DNA of 64,000 nt. It comes from Clostridia bacterium (GTDB lineage Bacteria; Bacillota; DTU025). Every line of letters starts with the position of its first letter. The first letter of the stretch is position 1. The stretch lies in NCBI GenBank assembly GCA_034926675.1, contig JAYFQW010000001.1:1-64000 (forward strand), in the 5' to 3' direction. The notes beneath the pieces were generated by a model that made no database searches, was not told the DNA's origin, and saw only the letters and a program-made list of their open reading frames with translations. Positions 8,254-18,353 of this stretch are shown here, piece after piece. Made by a program: the position numbers and the translations under genes.

Positions 8254-9597
8254 GTGCAGCCTAACGCAACCGCAACAGCTCTCGTCGTGCTCCTGTATCT
8301 AGCAAGTTCTCTAGCAGGCACTCACACTAGTAAGACGGGCTCCCAGGTCCCCACGCCGCCTGGCGTCCACACAACACAATCCACCCCCCAAGCACGAAAC
8401 GACGCAGTCGAGGACATGGCAGGCCGCAGCGCAGCCGTCTCCGGCACGGCCAACGTCCGTTCAGGCCCTGGAACCAACTACCCGAAGATCGCGTCGCTGC
8501 CGAAAAACAGCCCACTGCACCTTCTGAGCGAGGTCAATGGATGGTGTCAGGTGAGCCTTCCATCTGGAGGGTATGGGTGGATCGCGCGGCGCCTGCTTAC
8601 CCTCGGTCCTGACCCGAGCGGCAGCGAATCCGCCTCACGCGGCAGAGACGTCGTCGGTTACTACACTGTGGACTATCCTGGCGACAGGTCTTCATACAAT
8701 GTAGTGCGCACCTACTCAGGCGCTCTCACAGCCATCGCGCCATTCTCCTTTTCGGTGGACCATGTTGGCAACATCGATGGGCAACACAGTGCAGAGGCAC
8801 AGGAACTTGCAGCCTCCAGAGGCCTTACGAACCTTGCTTTGGTTCACAATCTCCGCGGGGATTCATTCAACCGCTCGGAGATCTCAGCGATGCTAAACTC
8901 CAAAGCAGCCAGGAAACGAGCGGCGGAGGGCATCCTCACCGTTTTGAAGACTCACCACTACGACGGTGTGAACATCGACTTCGAAAACGTTCCTCCGTCA
9001 GATCGGGCAGTGCTTACCCAGTTCATGCAGGAGCTTCACGCGAGTCTGTCCCCGCTTGGGTACAAGGTCACCATGTCTGCGCCTGCGAAGCATAGCGATT
9101 CCCCCAAGTCTTCATGGATCGGGGCTTTCGACTATTACCAGCTGGGCAGGGCAGTCGACCAGTTCATGATCATGACGTACGATGAACACACGTCTGGAAC
9201 ACCGGCAGGTCCAGTTGCATCGCTTCCGTGGGTCGAACGCGTGGTCAAATACGCAACCACCCAGATTCCGAAGGGGAAGATCCTCCTCGGGGTGGCCGCT
9301 TACGGATATGACTGGAACACCGCGACCAACCGGGCCAGGGCGCTGACCTACTCGAAGGCCATCTCGACTGCGGCGAAACACGGCAAGAAAGTGCTGTGGG
9401 ATAACAAAGCGAAAACCCCCTACTTCCGCTACACGTCGGCTGGCGTCTCGCGGGAAGTGTGGTTCGAAAGCGCGGATAGCCTCAGCGCCAAGCTGGATAT
9501 CGTGAAGAAGTACGACCTCGGAGGAATCGCCATCTGGAGACTGGGCCAAGAGGACACAGAATACTGGAAACTTATCAAGACCGAGCTGATCAGATAG
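8254..9597 (+). CDS. SH3-domain GH18 glycoside hydrolase, spore-germination type
   Basis: A 447-aa exported protein. Residues 1-22 are a signal peptide, a short Thr/Pro linker follows, residues 62-118 are a bacterial SH3 domain ([17 protein letters not shown]), and residues 132-447 are a GH18 barrel. The catalytic motif DGVNIDFE ends with the general acid E244. GH18 proteins of the YaaH/YdhD/SleL group attack muramic-delta-lactam cortex peptidoglycan or chitin-like chains. GTG at 8254 has GGAGGGGAGG upstream. Its neighbours on the other strand are two PdaB-like deacetylases, which supports a role in spore cortex or wall turnover. The exact substrate is unknown. Confidence 0.85.
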   Translation: MQPNATATALVVLLYLASSLAGTHTSKTGSQVPTPPGVHTTQSTPQARNDAVEDMAGRSAAVSGTANVRSGPGTNYPKIASLPKNSPLHLLSEVNGWCQVSLPSGGYGWIARRLLTLGPDPSGSESASRGRDVVGYYTVDYPGDRSSYNVVRTYSGALTAIAPFSFSVDHVGNIDGQHSAEAQELAASRGLTNLALVHNLRGDSFNRSEISAMLNSKAARKRAAEGILTVLKTHHYDGVNIDFENVPPSDRAVLTQFMQELHASLSPLGYKVTMSAPAKHSDSPKSSWIGAFDYYQLGRAVDQFMIMTYDEHTSGTPAGPVASLPWVERVVKYATTQIPKGKILLGVAAYGYDWNTATNRARALTYSKAISTAAKHGKKVLWDNKAKTPYFRYTSAGVSREVWFESADSLSAKLDIVKKYDLGGIAIWRLGQEDTEYWKLIKTELIR

Positions 9598-9626
9598 ACC
9601 ACATAGCGAAAAACCCGCTCCCGCGG

Positions 9627-10622
9627 TCACCTGCTATCCATCGGCTTGCCCATTGGCAGCAACTCTGAGACCGTAACCGCCCGGTATCCCTTGTCCGATA
9701 GTGTAGCGAGGACGGCAGGGAGGGCCCGGGCGGTGGGCTCGGTAGGATGAACGAGTATGATGTTCCCGCCAGCCAGCCTTCGCTGCGACCTCTCCAGGAT
9801 CAGTGTGGGCTCGGGCCGCTGCCAGTCGATGGTGTCGACTGTCCACATCACCGTGGTATAGCCAAGCCTCGCCGCAGCTGCCACGATCTTCTGGTTCACC
9901 TCTCCGTAGGGCGGGGCGAAGAGAACGGTTCTTACTCCAGTCAGCTCCCTGATGAGATCCTCGTTCTTCGTGATCAGCGCCGCAAGCTCCGAATCCGACA
10001 GCAGCTCGGGATGTGGATGCTCGTATCCGTGGTTCGCCAGTTCGTGCCCTTCTGCTGCTATCCTCTGCGTGAGCTCTGGGAACTTCCTCACCCACGTGCC
10101 AGTCAGGAAGAACGTAGACTTGGCGCCTGCGGAGGCCAGGGAGTCCAGTATTCCCGGAAGGCACTCCTCACCCCACGCCACATTGAACGCAAGGGCCACG
10201 GCTGGTTCATTCGTCTGCACCCCGTACACCGCTTTGAGCATCTGCGCGGTCACTGAAGGCTGAACGAGGCGCGTGAGCAGGCTCACCTCTTCGCCTCGCT
10301 TCGCCTCCATGACAATCTGCACTGTCCTATCCACGTCCACTGAGATCCCCGGTTCTTCAGGAATGATGTCTCCGGTCTCACTGTGATACATGGCCTCCAC
10401 GGGCTGCCTTTCCACCCGCGCGGCCGTGGCCAGGACCACATCCCGCACTTCGCTTCCGAAGAGCCCTCCCACCTGCACCCCTTGGACAGTCACTCCGGAC
10501 CTGGCCCCGTGAGCGAACCTCCTGAAGCGAGGCATCCAAAGAGCAAGGCACACCCCGAGGATGGCAAGGACGATCCCAGTAGAGATGAGAACCACGGTCC
10601 GGCGCCTGATTGTTATGAACAC
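9627..10622 (-). CDS. Membrane-anchored polysaccharide deacetylase, PdaB-like
   Basis: A protein of about 331 aa: one N-terminal membrane helix (residues 9-30), an extracellular region with VQGVQVGGL that resembles a peptidoglycan-binding or VanW-type N-domain, then a NodB deacetylase domain from about residue 140. The metal motif NHGYEHPH and the APPYGE motif are present. The first motif reads FNVAWG where PdaB has FDISWG, so the usual catalytic Asp is replaced by Asn. It could be inactive or could use another base. It overlaps the end of the next deacetylase gene upstream. The start is GTG at 10622 or TTG at 10625. Confidence 0.8.
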   Translation of the reverse strand: MFITIRRRTVVLISTGIVLAILGVCLALWMPRFRRFAHGARSGVTVQGVQVGGLFGSEVRDVVLATAARVERQPVEAMYHSETGDIIPEEPGISVDVDRTVQIVMEAKRGEEVSLLTRLVQPSVTAQMLKAVYGVQTNEPAVALAFNVAWGEECLPGILDSLASAGAKSTFFLTGTWVRKFPELTQRIAAEGHELANHGYEHPHPELLSDSELAALITKNEDLIRELTGVRTVLFAPPYGEVNQKIVAAAARLGYTTVMWTVDTIDWQRPEPTLILERSQRRLAGGNIILVHPTEPTARALPAVLATLSDKGYRAVTVSELLPMGKPMDSR

Positions 10623-11554
10623 CAACTCCCCATCCCTCCCTCCGTCGCTCTCGGCAGCCCCGACCGGCGGGGCGGCAACGTCCCCGGCTTGCTCGGCGCA
10701 GGGGCAGGAACAGGAGTAGAATCGCGCTCTGGTGCGCCTGGCACAGGCGGCGCCCCACTCCTCACCGGCCTCTGCTCACCTGTGTTGCGGTCAACGTAGG
10801 TCTCACCAGCAAGCAGGAGTTCGGATACTGGAATCACGGTGTATCCACCGGCCTTGAGGTCTCCGAGGATTAGCTCCAACGCCTCCACGGTATGCTTGCC
10901 GGCATTGTGGAAGAGCACCACTGCGCCTGGGTGGACTTTCGACATTACTCTGTGGCGTATCTGGGCAGCCCCTATGTCCTTCCAGTCAAGTGAGTCCACA
11001 CTCCACTGAATGGTCCTGCATCCGCACTCCTCCGCCAGAGCGATCACCGGGTTGCTGTAGTCGCCGAACGGCGGCCGGAACAGTTTGGGACGCACCCCAG
11101 TCAGCAGAGCGATGGCCTTTTGAGTCCTCTCCACCTCCTCTCTGATCTTCTCCGGGGGCAACGCGCTCATATGGGGGTGAGTCCAGGAATGGTTTCCGAC
11201 CTCGTGCCCGCGCTCAGCAATCGCCTTCACCTTGTCGGGAAATGATTGGATCCAGTTTCCAGCTACAAAGAAGGTCACGTGCACTCTGTGGCGGTCGAAC
11301 AGGTCGAGCAGAGCCAGGGTCTTGTCATCTCCCCACGTGGCGTCCACAGTGATGGCAACCGCCTTATCCTCTCGCGCCACCTTGTATACGGGAACGAGCC
11401 TGCCGCTGGTCCCACTTGTAACTGCGGCGATCACGCACCGGCCAACGCTCGCCGCTGTTTCACTCACAATCGCCAGGATCGCCGCCAGCGCCAGAATCAC
11501 GATCCCAACGGCGATAAGGATCTTTCGCTTACTGACAACGTATATGAATACCAC
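10613..11554 (-). CDS. Membrane-anchored polysaccharide deacetylase, PdaB-like
   Basis: A 313-aa protein with an N-terminal membrane helix (residues 10-30) and a NodB domain (about residues 65-260): VDATWGDD supplies the catalytic and metal Asp, NHSWTHPH the two metal His, and RPPFGDY the third motif. The family removes acetyl groups from peptidoglycan amino sugars, and PdaB is needed for spore cortex. About 50 C-terminal residues are Pro-rich and look disordered. GTG at 11554, six bases after GGGGAGG, is preferred over ATG at 11560, which is too close to the site. The two deacetylase genes overlap by about ten bases and probably arose by duplication. Confidence 0.85.
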   Translation of the reverse strand: MVFIYVVSKRKILIAVGIVILALAAILAIVSETAASVGRCVIAAVTSGTSGRLVPVYKVAREDKAVAITVDATWGDDKTLALLDLFDRHRVHVTFFVAGNWIQSFPDKVKAIAERGHEVGNHSWTHPHMSALPPEKIREEVERTQKAIALLTGVRPKLFRPPFGDYSNPVIALAEECGCRTIQWSVDSLDWKDIGAAQIRHRVMSKVHPGAVVLFHNAGKHTVEALELILGDLKAGGYTVIPVSELLLAGETYVDRNTGEQRPVRSGAPPVPGAPERDSTPVPAPAPSKPGTLPPRRSGLPRATEGGMGSWCS

Positions 11555-11686
11555 GGACATCCTCCCCTCGTGGCTCGATTGCCCGTAGTACATATGGCGG
11601 AAACCGATGGTATAGACTATGAGAGGGCAGCGGGCAATGCTCTCAGATGGAAGCGGCTGTGGGCGACGGCTCACTGGCGCGACGGC

Positions 11687-14278
11687 TCACTGGCGCGACG
11701 GAGGAATCCATCCCGCCAGGCGCGTGCATACCAGGTCTGTTGACCCGACCACCATTTCGCACTTGGGAAGTGCGGAGATGAAGTGACGCCCGTAGAATCG
11801 CTGAGAAGTCCGGGAATCGAGCACTATCACCGCCCCTCGATCAGTCGAGTTTCTGATGAGGCGGCCGAAACCCTGTTTGAACCTTAAGACTGCGGAAGGC
11901 AGCGTGAACTCCCTGAATGCATCGCCGCCGTTTGCCCGAATGCGCTCGATTCTGGCCTCGATCACAGGATGAGTTGGCACCGCGAACGGAAGCCTCGGAA
12001 TTACGACACATGAGAGTGCCTCACCGGGCACATCTACACCCTCCCAGAAGGAGTCGGTTCCGAACAGCACTGACCGGGTATCATCGCGGAACTCGGTGAG
12101 AAGGGCGTGCCTCTGCTTTTCACCCTGCCGCAACAGGCGTATTCCACGGTCCCGGAAGAACTGCTCCATCCCACGGGATATGCGATCAAGCAGCCTGTAC
12201 GAAGTGAACAGGACGAAAGCCCGGCCATCCGATGCATCGAGCACATGGGACACCGCTTTCGCCAGCGGTTCCTCCCAGTTGGCGCTGTCAGGAGCTGGCA
12301 GGTCATTCGCTACGCCCAGCAGCACCTGTTTCTCGAAATCGAACGGCGACGGTACGACCATCTCCCGGACGCGGCCAGACTCGGCGCAGTCCAGGCCCAG
12401 ATCATGCCTGATGTACTCGAAGCTCTGCCCAACCGCCAGGGTGGCAGATGTGAACACCACCGATTCCTGCCCGGCGAGGAGGTGGTTTGCGATCTCCCGT
12501 CCACCCTCTATCGGCGCCGCCACGACCCGGACATTCGACCGGAGCCCAGTGCCAGAGCAATCGATCCAGTAGACATATTCAGGGGATGCAGAAGACATGG
12601 CAAATTCCAGGGAAGCGGCGTACTCTCGAATGCGGCCGGCATATGCCGACAGCTCCAGCCTCTCCGAGTACTCGTCATCTCCCTGGTCGGCTTCGGCGCC
12701 TTCGTCAGCGTCATCGGCGCCGAGCTCCTTCACCAGCCTGGCCAGGATCTCGGCCAGCTCCTTGAGGGAGGAGACCAATCGCTCGTGCGCAGGCCAGAGC
12801 GTTCGATCCCATTCATCGGACTCCCTGACCGCATCAGTGACGCGAAGGATCCTATCGGCGCCCTCGCCGGGGACACGGGACAGCATCTGCCTGGCGATTT
12901 CGAAAAACATCTCGCTGGCCTCACGAGTGCGGATCGCCGCCGGCATCGCCTCTGAGTCCAGTATGTCGGCACAGACCCTCGCCATGGCCTGGTTGGCTTG
13001 ATCCGCCCACGGACCCCACGACCCAAGCAGATGTCCGCGGAGGCCCACCAATGCACCGAAGTCGAGGGACGTGGAGGAGCGGGATCGCTCCTTGCGGTAC
13101 ACGGCGTTTAGAAGCCGGACTAGGCTCAGTCGGGACGCCATGCGTCCGAAATACTCCGATGCCACAGCCGCAGCATTGTGGGCTTCATCGACAACCACTG
13201 CGCGGTACGGAGGCAGCAGGCCACGCTGTGCATCACCGCCACTATCTCCCCTGATGGAGCAGTCAGCGAAGAGGATGTGGTGGTTAACCACCAGGATCTC
13301 TGCTTTCTCCATCCCGCTTCGGGCCTTGTAGAGGAAGCACTCAGAAAAGAACTGGCATCGGCTGTGAGGGCACATGTCCGCCTCGCAGCTCACGAGTTCC
13401 CACACCTCCGCCTCTGGAGCGAAATCCATGTCGGAGCGGTCGCCGGTCTCCGTGTTCCGCGCCCAGGAAGCAATCCGAGCGAACTCGTCTCGCTGCTCCG
13501 GTTCGAGCATAGGCTCGGATTCGGCATTCAGACGAACAAACTTGCGCATGCAGAGGTAGTTGCCCCTACCCTTCACCAGCATGGCATGGATCGGTTCTCC
13601 TAGGGCCAGAGATAGGCCTGGGATATCCTTGTAGATCAGCTGCTCCTGCAGGTTGATGGTGTTGGTGGAGATCACCACGCGGATCTCATTCCGCTTGGCC
13701 CAGAGGAAGGCGGGAACCAGATAGGCGAGGGATTTTCCAGTGCCGGTGCCCGCTTCCACCACCAGATACGCGGCGTCGGAGAAGGCCTGGGACACTGACA
13801 GGGACATCTCCGCCTGTCCGGCTCTCGCTTCATAGCCATCGAACTTGGCAGCCAAAGGCCCGCTTGATGAGAAGATGTGCCGGATATCCGCGGGATCGAT
13901 AATGATCGATCCCGACTCATTTGCGAGCGGATCGGTGACTGGACGAATTCGGTCGACAGCATTGTCCACTATCCAGAATCCGATCCCTCTGGCGCCTAGG
14001 GCGGCAGCCACGGAAATGTCGGCGTCTGATGGCATAAGCTTGCCAGATGGGTGATTGTGCATGACCACCTGCCCTCGGATCAGGGTAGGATCTACCACCG
14101 GAGCTGCATTCATGTTCCCCACGGCGAGGATCGAGATCTCCACCACGACGAAATCCCGATCACATCGCCCAACGGCGAACACCTCAGCGCCGCCCGCCTC
14201 CTCAATGGCGCGGCGCAGCTTTTCCACAGCATCGGAGGTAATGTAGTTGGCCACGGCCCCAACAGGCTCGGCTTTCAA
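11687..14278 (-). CDS. JAB-domain / DinG-type ATP-dependent DNA helicase fusion
   Basis: An 863-aa two-part protein. Residues 1-130 are a RadC-like JAB (JAMM) domain with the metal motif HNHPSG at 74-79 followed by PSDAD at 83-87. Residues 135-863 are an XPD/DinG superfamily 2 helicase: EAGTGTGKS (Walker A, 175-183), DEAH in VVVDEAHNAA, a group of Cys between the two that fits the 4Fe-4S domain of the family, and C-terminal motifs FGTDSFWEGVD and GFGRLIR. DinG-type helicases unwind R-loops and damaged DNA. The start is TTG at 14278, overlapping the nfo stop, with GAGGAGGAG upstream. The helicase call is firm; what the JAB domain does here is unknown. Confidence 0.88.
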   Translation of the reverse strand: MKAEPVGAVANYITSDAVEKLRRAIEEAGGAEVFAVGRCDRDFVVVEISILAVGNMNAAPVVDPTLIRGQVVMHNHPSGKLMPSDADISVAAALGARGIGFWIVDNAVDRIRPVTDPLANESGSIIIDPADIRHIFSSSGPLAAKFDGYEARAGQAEMSLSVSQAFSDAAYLVVEAGTGTGKSLAYLVPAFLWAKRNEIRVVISTNTINLQEQLIYKDIPGLSLALGEPIHAMLVKGRGNYLCMRKFVRLNAESEPMLEPEQRDEFARIASWARNTETGDRSDMDFAPEAEVWELVSCEADMCPHSRCQFFSECFLYKARSGMEKAEILVVNHHILFADCSIRGDSGGDAQRGLLPPYRAVVVDEAHNAAAVASEYFGRMASRLSLVRLLNAVYRKERSRSSTSLDFGALVGLRGHLLGSWGPWADQANQAMARVCADILDSEAMPAAIRTREASEMFFEIARQMLSRVPGEGADRILRVTDAVRESDEWDRTLWPAHERLVSSLKELAEILARLVKELGADDADEGAEADQGDDEYSERLELSAYAGRIREYAASLEFAMSSASPEYVYWIDCSGTGLRSNVRVVAAPIEGGREIANHLLAGQESVVFTSATLAVGQSFEYIRHDLGLDCAESGRVREMVVPSPFDFEKQVLLGVANDLPAPDSANWEEPLAKAVSHVLDASDGRAFVLFTSYRLLDRISRGMEQFFRDRGIRLLRQGEKQRHALLTEFRDDTRSVLFGTDSFWEGVDVPGEALSCVVIPRLPFAVPTHPVIEARIERIRANGGDAFREFTLPSAVLRFKQGFGRLIRNSTDRGAVIVLDSRTSQRFYGRHFISALPKCEMVVGSTDLVCTRLAGWIPPSRQ

Positions 14279-15144
14279 TCTTGCTCCTCCTCATCTGTGT
14301 GAGGTTCGGCACATGACCTGATCGCAGCGAGGTCACGCTCTTGATCTGCTGGTGAATCCACTGGAGTTTCGAGAATAAACGGCAGATCGTGAAGTGACGG
14401 ATGCACTATGAGGTTGCGAAATCCGGCAAAGCCGATGAAGCCTTCCCCGATGTGTTCGTGGCGGTCTCTGTGCGAACCCAGAGCTCCCTTGGAATCGTTG
14501 GCATGTATCACGACCAGTCGCTCAATGCCCACTGCTCTATCGAGCTCATCAAGCAAGGCGTCGATTCCTGCGGTCGATGTGACGTCGTAGCCTGCCCCAA
14601 ATGCGTGGCAGGTGTCGAAGCACATGTCGATGGAACCACGTGCATCCGCCAGTTCGACTATGTGTGCAAGCTCTGTGAAAGATGAGCCAACCTCTGTGCC
14701 GCTGCCCGACATATTCTCAAGACACAGCCGCACAGATGCGCTGGTCTCCAGGTAGGCCCGGTCGATCGCGCGAGCCACTCGCTCTCCCGACGCTGCCGGC
14801 CCTGCTCCCATGTGGTGCCCGGGGTGCATCACTACGTACTGTGCGCCAAGGATGTCGGCGCGGGAAAGCTCCTGGGCAAGAGCCGCCACTGAGCGCTCGT
14901 AGGTCTCGTCCTCGGGTGAAGCAACGTTGATGAGGTAGTTCGTGTGGATGACGATGGGGGCGAGTCGTGCCGCTCCAACCGCATCGCGGAAGGCAAGGCC
15001 GTCCTCCTCCAGGATGGGCTTGCTTCTCAGTGTGCGAGGGCTTCTGCTGAACATCTGAACAGCGTCACACCCGAGTTCCACTGCCCTCCGAGCTGTGCTT
15101 TCGAAGCCGTCAGATATGGAAAGATGAATACCGAAGCGCGGCAT
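14275..15144 (-). CDS. nfo: Endonuclease IV (AP endonuclease)
   Basis: Cuts DNA 5' of abasic sites in base excision repair. The 289-aa TIM-barrel protein shows the zinc-ligand motifs of the family in order: GIHLSISDG, VIHTNYLIN, VMHPGHHMGAG, LCLENMSGSG, CFDTCHAFGAGYD, VIHANDSKG and HEHIGEGFIG. ATG at 15144 is preferred over the ATG three codons earlier because GGAAGGG then has normal spacing. Its stop overlaps the start of the JAB-DinG gene by four bases, so two repair functions are translationally coupled. Confidence 0.95.
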   Translation of the reverse strand: MPRFGIHLSISDGFESTARRAVELGCDAVQMFSRSPRTLRSKPILEEDGLAFRDAVGAARLAPIVIHTNYLINVASPEDETYERSVAALAQELSRADILGAQYVVMHPGHHMGAGPAASGERVARAIDRAYLETSASVRLCLENMSGSGTEVGSSFTELAHIVELADARGSIDMCFDTCHAFGAGYDVTSTAGIDALLDELDRAVGIERLVVIHANDSKGALGSHRDRHEHIGEGFIGFAGFRNLIVHPSLHDLPFILETPVDSPADQERDLAAIRSCAEPHTDEEEQD

Positions 15145-15188
15145 GTGCTGCATCCCTTCCTTCCCTGGGGTGTGGATGGTCTTCTCCT

Positions 15189-15218
15189 ATTCTACATGTG
15201 AACACGGTACGTAAACAA
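15189..15218 (-). promoter_or_regulatory. Likely promoter of nfo
   Basis: On the minus strand, TTGTTT (15218-15213), an 18-base spacer and TAGAAT (15194-15189) lie about 45 bases before the endonuclease IV start. The -10 box is good; the -35 is moderate. Confidence 0.45.
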
Positions 15219-15261
15219 GCAGGGGCGACCGGCCGAACCCAAGGCGTGGCCCGCCCCCGCT
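15217..15261 (-). terminator. GC-rich hairpin after the GH57 gene
   Basis: AGCAGGGGCG near 15218-15227 faces CGCCCCCGCT (15252-15261), with nine of ten pairs possible, just after the stop of the GH57 gene on the minus strand. It has no clear U-tract, so the terminator role is tentative. Confidence 0.35.
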
Positions 15262-15278
15262 GTCTCATGCCGCGCCGG

Positions 15279-18200
15279 TTATGGCCGAGTAGTCCAGGGA
15301 TACACCATCTGGACTTCAGCTTGCCTACGCGCGCCAGCGTCGTAGTTGCTGAGAGTCTGCTCCTGGCTGTGACCGACTGGGACGAGCATGTCGATGACAT
15401 TGGGGTCGAATACGCCGTTGTCGCCTCCACCGAACCGCCACTCCGCCGCCTGCTCCATGACCTCGCGGACCCTCAGGTTTCCCTGGGACGGGTAGCCCTC
15501 CTGTCCGAGGACGAACACCTGAAATCCCCACCCTGGCTCGGGCGTACCGACTATCGACTTGGGAACTGTGATCGACACCACGTTGTTGATAGGATCGACG
15601 CTGGCAGTGATCCCACCGACCTCAGAGCCGTCTGCCGAGAACACCCTCTGATGCCATCCCTCTATCCAGATTGCGTAATCCCAGGCGCTCTCGGCCGCAA
15701 AACTCACCCTTCTTCCGCCCAGCGCCTCAGTGAGTCCGGATCCTATCGTATGATCGGTGTCGATGTATATGTCGATGGTCTGCACCGAGAGGCCAATGCC
15801 AGACTTCCACGGGTTTACGATCTTGCCTGCGAGACCCACGTTCAGGGTCAGCTCATCTCCGCCATCGATGCACTCAAAGGAGGTCAGGTCAAATGCGCCG
15901 GGCGTGAACACAGCATTCATCGGGTAGGCGTACGTCCCTGGCCCATGATCATCTCCCTCGGGATCGCTGATGCGGAACAGGCTGACGCCACTACCCACGA
16001 TCGGCGCCATGAAGTCAGCAGGGCCGGAAGCGGGGATCACGTCGACGTTCCTTCCCCCGCGCGTCGCCACCACTGCAAGCACCGCCGTGTCGGCGCTGCT
16101 GATGCCGAGCGCTGCGAAGGGAACCGATACCTCCAGTGCTTCTCCCACTCCGGCTGTTTGGAGCTCGCACACATCCTCCCAGGCTCCATCGCCTAGAGCA
16201 AGAGCGAGCCTAGCCGTGACCGGTCCGTTCTCGACCACCTGCTTGAAATCCACCATTATCTCAGCTCCCAAAGGGAATCCGAGCACCGTTCCGTCCGGTG
16301 CGTCTCCCGCTCCCGCGAACTTCGGGAGCGGATTAGCTTCCGACCGGCGCGGGATGCTCACATACAGAGCGATCTGCGCATCGCTTCCGTACAGACAAGC
16401 GATGTTCTCATCGGTCATGACCCGCACATACAGGTTCTCAGCGTCCACTCCAACCCGCAGGGATCTGAGGAGTTGCTCACCTCTGTCGCCACGAAGCAGT
16501 GCGGCAGTCTCTTTGGCATAGAGGGCGGACTTATCCCACTCTCCCCAGTCGATGCGCCCATCCATGGATGGATCTTCCATCAGGCCGGAGAGCCTCTCCT
16601 CTGCTGGCGCCGGCTTCTTCGGGATGATCGGTATGTATAGATATCCCGGGACTGGAAGACCCAAGCAGCTATAGACATTCCGCAGATGAACCCTAAAGAG
16701 CTCATCGAAGGCCTCGTCGTTCCCTGATGATTGATCAGCCCCGTACCACCAGAACCAGTCAGACCCTTCCGCAGCGAGAAGCTCGTCGAAGGCCCTGCCC
16801 ACCTGCCCCTCAGGGGGTTCGCACAGGGGAGCGATGGCCGTGTCCAGGGCCTCGCGCGCCTCATATAGGTAGTCCCATGCTCGGTTCTCCTCGGCCTCCC
16901 CTATCCACGTTTCCAGGTTGTCGGCTATCCATGAACCGGTGTGCAGTACGGGTATACGCAGAGTCGCAGGGTGCTCCGCAAGATACTCCTCAACAGTCAC
17001 CGCCTTGAGATCCGGGTCGGAGTTCAGCGCCGAGTACATGGCGTGCAGAAACTCCTTGCCATCGTTTGCGTAGTACTCCCAGCAGTTCTCGCCATCTAGA
17101 GCGATAGTCACTAGGTGAGGCCCTGGGCAGTCTGCCAGGCTCTGACGCACACTCCTCAGATAATCGAGGAGATCCCGGGCAGCGCTGCGGCCGGGCATCC
17201 CTGAATAGCTGAATCCGATCTTGTCCGAAAGGACAGCATCCCGGAACAGGATAGTGACCTGCTTCCCGTTTTGCTCCACCACATATGGTCGATATAACAG
17301 TTCCGGGCGGACGACGTTCCCGGCGCCATCGCGGAGGGCTACACCGAGGGATCTGGCAAGCACTCCTTCGCTTGATGCCATCCAGCTGAAGCCGGCATCG
17401 TGGACGAGGTCAATGAGTTCCTGCCCTACTGCCTGTTCCGAAGGCCACAGACCCCGTGGCTCAGTGCCGAAGTGTTCCCTGTATGATGCAACAGCCTTGG
17501 CGAGATGGGCCTCCACATCCTCAGGATGCCGAAACGAGCTCTGCGGAAGATCAAGCTTTGGGCTTGAGATCCTGGCAAGGCAGTTGTCGAGAAGCAGGGG
17601 CATGATCGGATGGTAAAACGGCGCGGCAGTGACCTCGATCTGCCCGGTACGCTGCATCTCTCGATATAGCGGGACGGTATCCTTCACGATCTCGATGTGC
17701 TTTGCCAGCACCATTAGCTTGTCGGCCTCGGTGAAACCCCTGGCCTTGTCCACCAGATATCCCATCCGCAGGTCGGAATCGACGAAGTCAGGGTCGAGCC
17801 AGGCAAGGTTGAACCATGTTTGCAGGTCCAGAAAGTCCTGCTCGGTGTAGGCTTCGATCGCCTGCGCAATCGACTCATCGCTTACCGATGCACCACGCTT
17901 TTGGAGGAGTTCCCAGTATCGAGGATGCCTCTTGATGATGTTGTCCCAATTCGCGTCGAAGAAACGCCTGAGTATGAAGTTCTTGTCATCAGTGGTGAGC
18001 TCAGAAGCCGGCTTCTCCGTGAGCATCTGCTGGATATCCTTCGCCCCGGCAGCGTACTCGTCCAGCTGCTGGAGGAGCGATGGAACCAGGTTGAACGCGA
18101 CATGCACGTTAGGGTAATCCTTCAGCATCGCAGCCATGTCGTAGTAGTCCTTGGCTGCGTGCAGACGGACCCAGGGCATCATGTATGTTCCAGTGGCGGT

Positions 18201-18353
18201 ATTCTTGTAGAAAGGCTGGTGATTGTGCCAAACAAGGGCCACGTACAACGGTTCTCTCGCTGCGGCGCACGCCTGCGCGGGACCGATAGCCCAGATCACG
18301 ATGAGAGCTGCCGCGATGATACGCACGACAAGCATATTCCTGCCATGGCTCAT
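15279..18353 (-). CDS. Secreted GH57 glycoside hydrolase, amylopullulanase-like, with C-terminal beta domain
   Basis: A 1024-aa exported protein. Residues 1-30 are a signal peptide ending near AQACAAA. The GH57 catalytic region (about residues 35-470) has the family motifs WHNHQPF (42-48), GLWPSEQAVG with the nucleophile-type Glu, and ALDGENCWEYY with the acid/base-type Asp. The C-terminal third (about 640-1020) is beta-rich, with the YIDTDHTIGSG and ISDPEGDDHGPG patterns of glucodextranase C-terminal/DOMON-like domains that hold the protein at the surface or bind glucan. ATG at 18353 has GGGGAGG seven bases upstream. GH57 enzymes act on alpha-glucans; the exact linkage (amylase or amylopullulanase) cannot be read from the sequence. 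Confidence 0.85.
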   Translation of the reverse strand: MSHGRNMLVVRIIAAALIVIWAIGPAQACAAAREPLYVALVWHNHQPFYKNTATGTYMMPWVRLHAAKDYYDMAAMLKDYPNVHVAFNLVPSLLQQLDEYAAGAKDIQQMLTEKPASELTTDDKNFILRRFFDANWDNIIKRHPRYWELLQKRGASVSDESIAQAIEAYTEQDFLDLQTWFNLAWLDPDFVDSDLRMGYLVDKARGFTEADKLMVLAKHIEIVKDTVPLYREMQRTGQIEVTAAPFYHPIMPLLLDNCLARISSPKLDLPQSSFRHPEDVEAHLAKAVASYREHFGTEPRGLWPSEQAVGQELIDLVHDAGFSWMASSEGVLARSLGVALRDGAGNVVRPELLYRPYVVEQNGKQVTILFRDAVLSDKIGFSYSGMPGRSAARDLLDYLRSVRQSLADCPGPHLVTIALDGENCWEYYANDGKEFLHAMYSALNSDPDLKAVTVEEYLAEHPATLRIPVLHTGSWIADNLETWIGEAEENRAWDYLYEAREALDTAIAPLCEPPEGQVGRAFDELLAAEGSDWFWWYGADQSSGNDEAFDELFRVHLRNVYSCLGLPVPGYLYIPIIPKKPAPAEERLSGLMEDPSMDGRIDWGEWDKSALYAKETAALLRGDRGEQLLRSLRVGVDAENLYVRVMTDENIACLYGSDAQIALYVSIPRRSEANPLPKFAGAGDAPDGTVLGFPLGAEIMVDFKQVVENGPVTARLALALGDGAWEDVCELQTAGVGEALEVSVPFAALGISSADTAVLAVVATRGGRNVDVIPASGPADFMAPIVGSGVSLFRISDPEGDDHGPGTYAYPMNAVFTPGAFDLTSFECIDGGDELTLNVGLAGKIVNPWKSGIGLSVQTIDIYIDTDHTIGSGLTEALGGRRVSFAAESAWDYAIWIEGWHQRVFSADGSEVGGITASVDPINNVVSITVPKSIVGTPEPGWGFQVFVLGQEGYPSQGNLRVREVMEQAAEWRFGGGDNGVFDPNVIDMLVPVGHSQEQTLSNYDAGARRQAEVQMVYPWTTRP

